The notes below the pieces were generated by a model. That model was not told the DNA's origin, did not search any database, and worked only from the letters and a program-made list of their open reading frames with translations. A DNA stretch of 64,000 nt, taken from contig JASJOG010000022.1 in assembly GCA_030142905.1 (NCBI GenBank), positions 984,001 to 1,048,000 of the forward strand, read 5' to 3'. This document shows positions 1 through 10,000 of this stretch, one piece after another. A program made the translations under genes and the position numbers. The DNA is from Heliopora coerulea (taxonomy: Eukaryota; Cnidaria; Anthozoa; Scleralcyonacea; Helioporidae). The stretch's first letter is position 1. Every line of letters begins with the position of its first letter.

Positions 1-739
1 ACAAGTCGTTCAAAAAAGATAAAAACCAACTGTGAAAAGTAACCATATATAGGAATTACAAAGATATGACATGATATCTTATCGTTCATGGAATGTAACG
101 TACTAATTTTTCCTTGAATATACAATAGCACATCTGTCCGCTTTATACAATAAATTGAGTGGACATGAAACCGTTTCCTGGTAGTTTTAATATGCTCTAT
201 CCTGGAAGGTAATCACAGCGAAGTTATCACGATATCAAAAACTAGTTGTTCTTGAAGTGCACGTCAGGGAGCTTCTCACTAAATTTCTTATTCTCGGGCG
301 TGACAAAGAGGTTCATATCATTTATTGTTCACGTCACAAAATGTACTCATCTTCGCTGCACTATATGCAACATTTTCTCCAATATTGTGAATTTATCTTG
401 CTCAATTAAGTGTCAACTTAGTTTTGAACAAATGGAGAAAGATGTCAAATACGTACGCTAGTAAATTTATCTGGTATTTATCCTACTTGGCTTTAACACG
501 AAAAGTCATCGGCACTTACTTGTATAAAAATAACAGAAATTCTACCTTGGTATTTGTCTGACACAGTTATACATTACCATAAACGCGTAGTTCTTCACTT
601 TTTGATCGCAACACTTCATCATATTTCTAAACCAAATATGATACTAGCTTAGTTATAAACTTCTGTTATGGTGCCAAGTGCATAAAATCAGTGTTTACTA
701 TATCTCTAATCGACTTCCTTTACGAGTGTTTAAGGATGA
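1..739. other. No gene seen
   Basis: AT-rich sequence with only short chance reading frames, such as one of 71 codons at 246-461 that has no recognisable composition or splice context. Later ataxin-10 exons on the minus strand were looked for here and not found, so the 3' part of that gene probably lies beyond the left edge. Confidence 0.6.
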
Positions 740-1228
740 GGGTTAGGTCATGCAAAACTGATCAAGTGGGTCAGATTTCAACTCTGTTTCACAAAATTTT
801 TTAAGAATACCATTGAAAAAGGAAAAAAGGACAGGTACTGGTTTGAAACTGATCTGAATGAACTACAACACGATGCTTCGGAGAATAACGGAAGGGACAT
901 TCAGGAATTATACACAGCGTGTGTGAACAAAAACCTGGAGTTTAACAAGACAGACTTGCATACGGTACTTAGGTTGGCGCAAGAGAGCAGAATACCTAAT
1001 AAAATATGTATACGTAAGGCTTGATCAATACGGTACGATTGTCACGGCACGACTGTTCGTCCTGATCAGAACGACTCACTTAATAGAGTCTTAAACACGT
1101 ATTGCAACATTCGCGAGCCAATCACTAACCGGGATTCTGGTCTTAAGAGTTGCTGTAATTGCCTACAGGGTAAAGAATGGTATGTGACAACCGTACCATG
1201 TAGATGGGCCTTAAAGCCACAATCTTGA
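740..1228 (+). pseudogene. Unrecognised coding remnant with one in-frame TGA
   Basis: A single plus-strand frame stays open for about 163 codons between stops at 737-739 and 1226-1228, broken only by a TGA at 1022-1024. The composition looks protein-like: a lysine-rich start, then segments such as DRYWFETDLNELQHDA and LHTVLRLAQESR, and after the TGA a cysteine-rich tail (SCCNCLQGKEW). There is no convincing initiator ATG, so it may be an old transposon fragment or an exon rather than a whole gene. I do not recognise the family. The TGA would fit CpG decay of an arginine CGA codon, which is inference. Confidence 0.4.
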
Positions 1229-1915
1229 ACAAAGGACACAACTACAATCCTTGCGTTGTGAGGTAATGTAAAAGTTATGAGCTGTTCAAGTTAAGCAAAA
1301 ATCCACCATCACCTTGTCCTCTGAAAATGGGCCAGTGCTTGAAACATAAGTATTTCATTTTCTTATTTTAGCAGTCCCCTACGGTGGCTCATATGGTTAA
1401 CCTAATTGTAATTAAGCGAAACCGTTGATTTAGAGAATAGAACTTCACTTTAAGTCATTAGTATTCCGACATTCCAGACATAGTTCTTGTAGGCAGGGAT
1501 GCCGTGGGTAGCTACACGGGTATCGGTCCATCTACCCCCCGAGTCGGGATTTTCAGCCAAAGACCCAAATTTTCTTTACCAATAGTGGACTTTTATATGT
1601 TTTGACCTGCCTCTGAAAAATATAATGATCGTAAAAGAGTAACAGATTTATCAAAAGTATTGATATTTGATATAGATTTTGATGTATTTTGACGTCAAGG
1701 TGGTCAGCGTCCGTGAAACACAATATCAGGCAAGAGATGGCTCAATTGTATCTTTCCATCAATGCGATTTGACATGGTTACCTTTCAACAGTATCTCACG
1801 TCACACTATCTCTATAACATCGGTTTGTCTCCAATAACACATGATTCAACATAAAGCTACATATATAAATCAAACTCAGGTATTTTTCCCAAAAACTCCC
1901 CTGGGTAATTCCATG
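1229..1915. other. No gene seen
   Basis: Non-coding AT-rich sequence; no repeat structure, splice-flanked frame or family resemblance noticed. Confidence 0.5.
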
Positions 1916-3168
1916 GTGACTCATGTTACATTCTGAACAAAATTATCAGAGTAATTTTGATCTGGTGTAATAACTAATATATTTTTTCTGTCATATTTTT
2001 GCATGCTGGTACAAATAATAGTAAGTTACTGATTCACAGTAAAAATTAAACATTTGATTATAACATGATAATATTGGTGGCTGTAAATTGGTGTGTGACT
2101 CATGTTACAATAAAGTGACATGAGGTAACACCAACCTAACTATTTTTGAATTTCTTCGGAAATGATAGGAAGGCTAAACATACAATGTCTATCAAGTAAC
2201 AGACTATATTTTAGGCAAACCACTAACACAAAGAAATTTTATATTTTGGATTACAATAGTAAGGATTGCTACATTATACATGTGACTCACGTTATGTGAC
2301 TCACGTTACGTATAAAGTACATCTCAGTACTTCAGTTCAGAATTGTTTCCAATAGCTTCTAACACATGAACACTAATACATGGGACAACTCAAGTGTATC
2401 ATCTTACTTTAAACTTGAATCAACAACAAATTACATAAAATATTATATAAAGGTATCATAATACTGTACAAAAGTAAAATATGTACATAACCTAACTGCG
2501 ATAATGTGCTTAAAAGTCTGAAAACTGAAAGTGTCCATGGGAATTTACTACTACCAGTGTACTTAACTTTCTCACAAACTTATCTTGTTGATAAAAAATT
2601 TCATCTGGAATTGTAGGCCACTTCCAGTATTTCCCAGCTCATATCATCACTGACACCTGGACATCATCAGCCGTAACAGACTTTACTTCCCCAGGATAAA
2701 CTTTGCCTTCATACTCCACAGCATATCAATCTCCAACTTCAAACTGACAGTGTTCCTCATTTGTCAAACTACTTCCACCAGCTTCACTCCCATTGTCAGA
2801 GTCATCACATTAAGGCATGTCAGTATCTTCTGTCAAGGCATGTTGAACAATCTTTTCCATAGTAGCACTAGTTTAGCAGTAGCACTACAGGTACAGTAGC
2901 ACTAGTTTAGGAACTACTTCATGTACCTGCTTTTTATTTTTGATCTATGATAAGTCTACTTTTCTAATCTCGTGACTCACGTTACATTGTGACTCACGTT
3001 ACCTATATTTGGTATGCTCTCATAGGGCATAGATTAAGCTGACATGGGTTAAGTTGATATTTATAGCTAAGTTATCACTAGAAGGAAGAAAATAATGAAC
3101 AACAGCTATTTACTCGCTGTATGTTGTTAATAAAATTAAAAATTTGATGTTTTTGTGACTCATGTTAC
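1916..3168 (+). repeat. Cluster of seven GTGACTCAYGTTAC motifs
   Basis: A 14-bp motif, GTGACTCACGTTAC or GTGACTCATGTTAC, occurs at 1916-1929, 2095-2108, 2282-2295 (last base changed), 2296-2309, 2972-2985, 2989-3002 and 3155-3168. All seven copies point the same way. Two pairs are tandem: one directly abutting (2282-2309) and one three bases apart (2972-3002). A broken coding remnant lies inside the cluster on the opposite strand. Repeated short motifs around a transposase-like gene would suit protein-binding sites of a mobile element; that reading is inference. Confidence 0.7.
2510..2860 (-). pseudogene. Broken C-terminal fragment of an unidentified protein
   Basis: Reading on the minus strand from an ATG at 2860 to a TAA at 2512-2510 gives 117 codons with three in-frame stops. 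Protein-like blocks survive between them: NEEHCQFEVGD, YAVEYEGKVYPGEVKSV and KYWKWPTIPDEIFYQQDKF. The spacing (aromatic-rich strand, Y-P-G-E-V turn, then a W-K-W-P motif) resembles the small beta-rich C-terminal domain of uncharacterised multi-copy proteins in cnidarian and fish genomes; this is remembered similarity, not a search result. The surrounding 14-bp motifs suggest it belonged to a mobile element. Confidence 0.5.
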
Positions 3169-3892
3169 ATGCCATATGACCTCAAATTTAAACAACCATA
3201 CTAAGCCATAGAAAAATATTTAAGGAATATGGTTTTCTTTATAAAAGAGTTAATGACTTTGGTGGTTGTTAGACACTAATTTGTAAGAGAAATATATTAA
3301 GCTTGTCCTAAAAAAGTTAGAAGATCACTTCCCCTAATAGATGATGTCATTGGAACATTTGAGTATCACACAATTGAACATAACATAACTGCAATCCAAC
3401 AGCAATATTTTGTTGAAATCGACTTTCATATTAGCCCCGAATACGTATACTGCCAAAATAACTTGTTATTTTTAAATTCTTGACAACTTTTTTTTTTCCA
3501 AAAATGTCATCACTACCATGGAACTACCCCCCTGTTAGGCCGTTTGTTTTTTTGTTTGCTTGTATGTTTTTGCATATAAAAACCCCAAGTTTTTAAAAAA
3601 TGTGAGTGTGCTTAATATACAAAGAGACACACACTATTTGGCACAAGAAGAAAGAAAAAAATGAGCAAATTTCATTCTTACAACCAGTTTCAGACCCGTG
3701 ATAGTTGTTGTTTGTGAAATTTGGAAGTTATAATTCAAAAGGTCGCTGCAACCAGTATACACTATAATTATTAAGATATATCTCTACTACCCCCACACCA
3801 ACAGCCAAAACTACAACAATACGAACAACGACAAAAACAACAAAAAGTATTTATTTATGAAGAAGCATTGAATAATAATAATCAACACTTAC
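3169..3892. other. Intron-like sequence left of ATXN10 exon 4
   Basis: AT-rich sequence with poly-T and poly-A runs. No next ataxin-10 exon (one base to complete the codon, then a match to the following repeat) was found. Confidence 0.5.
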
Positions 3893-4004
3893 TGAAAAAA
3901 TTCATGGTAACATTTTCCCCACACCATTTCTTGGTTTTCCTCATTTCCAGTGACAAGGTTACCCAGAAACTGAACTCCTGATTCAACAAGTTGTTTCACT
4001 GACA
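3893..4004 (-). CDS. ATXN10: ATXN10 coding exon 4
   Basis: 112 nt from an ATTGCAG acceptor to a GTAAGT donor, ending in phase 2. SGVQFLGNLVTGNEENQEMV is the most conserved match to ataxin-10 in the window. Read without splicing, an open frame overruns both splice sites (3889-4095). Confidence 0.9.
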
Positions 4005-7000
4005 CTGCAATGTTTAAAAGCAGCAATAAAAAAATGCAAACATCACTAAAAAATACTGCTAAAACATAATTGTTTCTGTTAAAAAATAACTCCAAAAAGC
4101 TCTCAAAAACATTCTATTATGAAAGGTACCTTAATACTGATACCACTAGACACCGACGAAGATCTTTTAACTCTGCTTTATACTACTGCGATGTATATGC
4201 TGTCTAAATGTGGGATGGTTTACGACGATATCTGCTGTATGCGAATCGAGTTAACTCTTAACCGATATATAGGGTAATATATGACCTTACTTTGATTGTT
4301 TTGGTTTTCAACCATGCCAGATTGACAAATCAAGCAAAAAAGCGTAATTTTAATTTTTTTAGAAATAATATTGTTAAAAACCTGACCAAACAAGCAAGCA
4401 AATGGACACTTCATCTCTGCTCCTTCACCTTACCTCCCTTCACAGGGACAGCGAATTCACAGAAGCAGAATCTCTGCAGGATCCCACCCACACCGGTCCA
4501 CCCGCACGTGAGCCCCAAGAGTATGAGTGCGTTTCTTTTTGCTATATACCCCCAGTATAGTCCCGTTTCCTCTCATATGGTACGCTTCTCTCGGCCTTCA
4601 ATGAAGAAATCGCGCAGAATCGTATACAAAAGGGATTGACCTAAGACACCTCAAAAATAATCGGTTGGTAAAGCGTTAACTTGCGCGAAAGAAAAGACTG
4701 TTAGCTCATGTTTCATTCTCAATCCTAGTGCTAGAGTTTTATCAGTGTTTCTCTAATTTTATAATACCTCATGACTAAAACACAAAGGAAAATCATAATC
4801 GAGGTGTATTTTGATACTTCCGCCAACCACTTGCGCAAAGATATTCCCAGGTAAGAAAACAAGTGCATGTTTCAAACGAATTATCATTCCAAAATTGTAA
4901 GGTTGGAAACATGGATATCAGTGAGAAGTTAAGCACGATTGACCAAGGATTTGACAGGCGGGAATCGTAGTCGTAGGATGAATATTAATGCCCAGCTCAA
5001 AATTCGAATGTGAATAGCCATGAGAGGATAAAACACGACAAATAACAAAACATGTTAGTTTAAACAAGCTTTAGTGACGTTTCGTTGTTAACGCGCAACA
5101 TTTTCAAAGTGATATACATGATGGATAAGGTAAGGTTATAAATAAGATATTTACATCGAATTTATATCCTTACCTTATCCATCATGTATATTACTTTGAA
5201 AATGTTGCGCGTTAGCAACGAAACGTCAGTAAAGCTTGTTTAAACTAACATGTTTTGTTATTTGTCGTGTTTTATCCTCCCATGGCTATTCACATTCGAA
5301 TTTTAAGCTGGGCATTAAGTACGATTGTTCACAACGTTCATCATAAAAATTACTCTTCTTTATGAATGAAGGTATATTTCGAAGTGATTGAGTCAGTTCG
5401 ACTTTAAACGACTACTTTACCAAACAGCACCCCGATAATGCCGTTGACCTTAGTAATCTATTGCATATGACAACTGTACTTATAATAAGATAAGACATTG
5501 CAAGTTGAACAATTCACGATGACTTACCTAGTCTGTCATCTGAAGCTAATTTTTCATACTGCCTCAAAGAACTATCTAATACTTCCACAATCATTGGTAA
5601 TATTCCCAAATTACTGTAAAAAAAGATAGATAAGAAAATGATAGAAACAACTTACACCTAATTGCTTAGACACACGGTGCAACATGACATGCAGTGAAGG
5701 TACTTTAGCCACGTCCAGAACTGGTTTAGACATCAATTGCAATAAATGAAGGACCGGTTTCCCAAGTCTAATACGCTACAATCGTTGGCACCAGACGTTA
5801 TTCTGTTTGAGACATAATGGCGTTAAAGGGTATAGTTGCTACATTTTTTACAATATATCTTTTGGCATAACCTTTTTACATATCAGATCATTTCGAATCA
5901 TTCTTGATCATGATACGCCTTCGTCGCATTTATATGGAAATTGTCATATTTGGATATGATAATTTCATTACTCAAGACTATTCCAGGGATACCAAAAACT
6001 CAGAAACGTTAACCCTTTCCTTCAAAATATGCACGTTCTATTTTATTTGAAACTTTGCTCTTTTATTCGCGGATGTTATAATAAAATTATTAAATATAGG
6101 TTGGAGTGGTTTTAAGTGATTGTTCATTTTAATCCTGGTGGCTTTTATCAGCTTTTACAGGCCTCCCAACATTCTAACAATTTGACTCTTAGTGTGATCA
6201 CCTTCTGTCTCGACAACTGCTTGAATGCATCAAGGCACAATGTCGTGAATAAATTGGGACCGAGGACGTTGGTCCAGTTGTAAATAGTTATATAGAAACA
6301 GTACTATGACGGGATTAGTTCGATATGTGCTATAGTACCTTCCTTCACATTTCTAGGGGTGTACATACATCATATTTAATGTGTACCACTTGATGAACAA
6401 GATACTTTTGGTATTAGTTTAAATTTCCGGGGCGTAACATTTTGCATTTAATGTTTTTCGAGAATAGTTTTTCGTGTTGATATCATCATAATTATATTTA
6501 AAGTAGTATTGACGAGGAGGTGACGTATCACACAAAATAAGGATGAGTACAAACGACCTATTAGATAGAAAGTTATTGGATAAAAAGGATTCTGATTTGT
6601 TGAGGTATCATGTATTTTTTTTATTCAAAACCATTCCAAAGAAAATCTTTTAATTGCAAAACGAAATTTATCTGCCGCAATTATTAAAAACTGTGAGGTC
6701 AGTAGGTGAACTGCATCACATAAGATTATCTGGACAACAAGTCTCGAACTTAGTGCCGGTCACCGGTCATTGACCGGTAAATTTCCTTTTTTTCACAAAA
6801 AACGAGAATAATATCGTGTTTCTTATTTCGGAAAATGTTACTGTCGTTATCGTTGTGAGCGTATATTTCGGGGAAAAGCTGATGTCTCGCAACTCAAAAT
6901 GCCGCAAACATTAGAGAAATTCCTTCTTTTGAAACACTTGCATCTCAGGTTACAGTGTCACACTATTGCGCGATACCTTGTGGCACATAGCAGTCGTCGT

Positions 7001-10000
7001 CACTCTTTGCTAGTCGCTATGGAGAACGATTGTTCTGTCTGTTGTCGTCCGAATACTAAATATTCATGCATAGTTTGTGCGGTGACCATTTGTAATGTGT
7101 GTTCTTGGCTACAGCGAAAAAAAGTATCGGGTTGGGAGTGTTCTGAGTGATGATAAGTGAAGTACGAGTAACTTTTTGCTGGCGAAAAGTGAATCGTAAA
7201 CAGAAAACAAGCACAACTAGCACAAGTGAGTTCTGTTTTCACAACACCGCCGAAAAGCAGTGAAAGTGCTGAAAAATGAGCGATGACCGTGACTATTGCA
7301 TCCAAGACAAACGAAAGTGGAGTTAATAGGTCACAAAGGAAAAGGCAAATGTGACAGGTAAAAAATCCTGTATGACCGGCAAATTTCATCTTTTACTGGT
7401 CATGATGACCGGTAGATTTCCTAGATTTATTTCGAGGCTTGCTGGACAATATGGATTAAATGCTTGAAGAGAAACGTTGTGCACTGTCAAACGACTGTTT
7501 ATTCTTTTGCTTTACATGAGATAGTTTCATTATACAGCTAAAGAAGATTTTAAAATAGGTTTAACCAATTTCTAAATGATGAATTAAGGGATCAAAATGG
7601 ACTAAAAGCAATCGTTTTAGCGGTTCATTTGTTTATGTAGAAAAAGGTCTGTATTGTCTGGAAATTAAATTCAGAAAACCGACTCAACCTTGCGGGTTTT
7701 GAAATTGCACCGGCTTCCATTAGTGGAGCTCTAGAGGACATCAATTATATGTTTTGCTTCACCGTGATTGGATGAGCCTAACTTGATGAATTTCAATTCA
7801 GAATGTCAATTAGTTTTATCCTGCTATCACGTCGTCTGGCAGATCTATTGACGATCTCGTCGAAATTGACGAATACTACCACAAAGATGTTAAGCCAAGC
7901 TAATCCATTGAGTCCACTCCGTAACTTGGTGTCACGATAAGTGTTCAGGCATCGTAGCATAGAAACAGATTGTTCCTATTTATAGGTGGTAACTGGCATA
8001 GTTGCCATTATCAGGTGCATAGATTTTGCGGAAGAAAATTTTTTCGACAACCTACAGCAGTTCCATGAGATTTTTCTTCGAAGACGAACCAATCTTCTTC
8101 CCGAAACACATAGTCCGAGTCCACGAATTCAGCTTCCAGAATGTCATCCTGATAAAGGTCAGGATAAATAACAAACATCTGTTCCTACATTGATCACACA
8201 ACCAAGGTGAATGTAAAACGAATTGATGAGGATGGTGATTAGGTCCGAAAATCGGTCTATACCTGTGCAATACGATTGTCTAGAAACGGGAGAGATTTGT
8301 GACTCTGTGCATTGAAAATATTTCGAAACAGAACCTGCGGCTAGTTTAAACACTTCCTTCGATGACCTACAATTCCAGGCATTGTTGGCACAGTAGCCAC
8401 TTTTTTGACTTTGTCGCATGAAGAAGCTTGCACGTCGGAACGTATTTTTTCAGCATGGCAAATAACAGCGTTACATTTTCATAGGCGGCAACCACAGTAT
8501 ACTGGAGCTGATTCGTAATGCCAAGACGCCTTCTGACTTCCAAACAACGAGATACTTGATAACGTGTAAATATATATTGGAACAATTTGGTCGCATGAAA
8601 TGGAGATGTTGTCCTTCACAGTTTCAATGAGTACACCCATACAATCAATCCTTGTTACCCATCTTGCATGGAAGACATATATATGATACAGGTAGTAATG
8701 ACGAGTTCCACCAAGAGGATATTTCACCATTTTTGTTAGCATATTATAACGCTTTGGGCAGAGGTGAAAAATTGGGTCATTACGCGTACGTGTTTATCAT
8801 GTATTGAGCTACCTGTTCATTGCAGGCTTCATATTTAAATTAATTATTTGGTGGGTAGATTACTCCTCAAAGAAGACAGCCCATTAATAGGAGATCAACA
8901 GGCATACGACATAACGTCGTTATTCGGGACGATGCGAAATCTTTCCATTTACTGATTTTCATTTGATAAACACCTCTTGTTCCTCATTTATTAAGCCTTG
9001 GTCTCACCTGGGTGGAACCCGAGTTTTCCAAGTCGGAATTAGGTGTGGTTAGCATTACACTATTCAAATAATTAAAACGTGAAAACCAAACTTCCATGTA
9101 AGTTACAGTGGGATGTTTTTCCGGTGACTTGACTGCTCCGCCAGAACATCTTCCTGCCATGTTTTCAGAAACGACCACGAAAAAGTTCCATGTTAATACA
9201 GACTTTGTTTACTGTCTCGTCCAGAGTTGTGGCTATTACTTCGACTGATAACCTTGACGAACAAAGGATTCCTATCACTTCCTACATAAACCAGGAACTC
9301 TTCACACATAACGGAGTTGTTAATGAACAAAATGCACTACGACCGACATTTGCTTAATTTTTTCTAAAAACAGCTGTTTCGTCGACTAAAACGGTGATTA
9401 CCTTGGCTTCCTTTGTTTCTCCAACGATCTTCTCGGAAAATGACTCAGCCGTCATAATTGTCGCCATTTCAAAAGTCGCAAAAAGTGGTTTTCGGAAACT
9501 AAAAGAAAACAATCTCATTTGGGTGCTTGCCCGCTTCCACTAGGCCACATAAGCAAGATGAATCGATCAAGGGACAGGAAGTGGCATGATCCATTAACGT
9601 AAAGTACGTGCTACGAAGGCTTTTAATATATCTTTCGGTTTTAGATTTGTCATACTGTATAGTGTGAGAAATTTCCTTTCACTTTGCCAGCCTCCTTTTG
9701 TGATTTGAATTGTATGTTTCTGTTAGTCTTCCTGTTGCTTTTTTAAGTGAAGCATCATTTGAGGTACCTGTAAATCTCTTCATTTCCATCTGCCCAAACA
9801 CTGTCCTTGTAGATCTCACTTTGTGCAATATATGCCCTTCATTTCAGCTTATTGATGGAGCAAATCTCTGTTTGAAAGAAATTGGGTTGTAAAATGTGTA
9901 AAATTTAACAGCAGAATGATGGCTAAATTTGGCTAAAACAATTACAGGAAATATGCCAAATTAATCCTCTAGAACCTCAGGTCAGCAGTGTCAAACTTAA

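Noticed and set aside
8159..8742. Several separate small genes on the minus strand
   Set aside because: Overlapping frames line up as one frameshifted hAT transposase.
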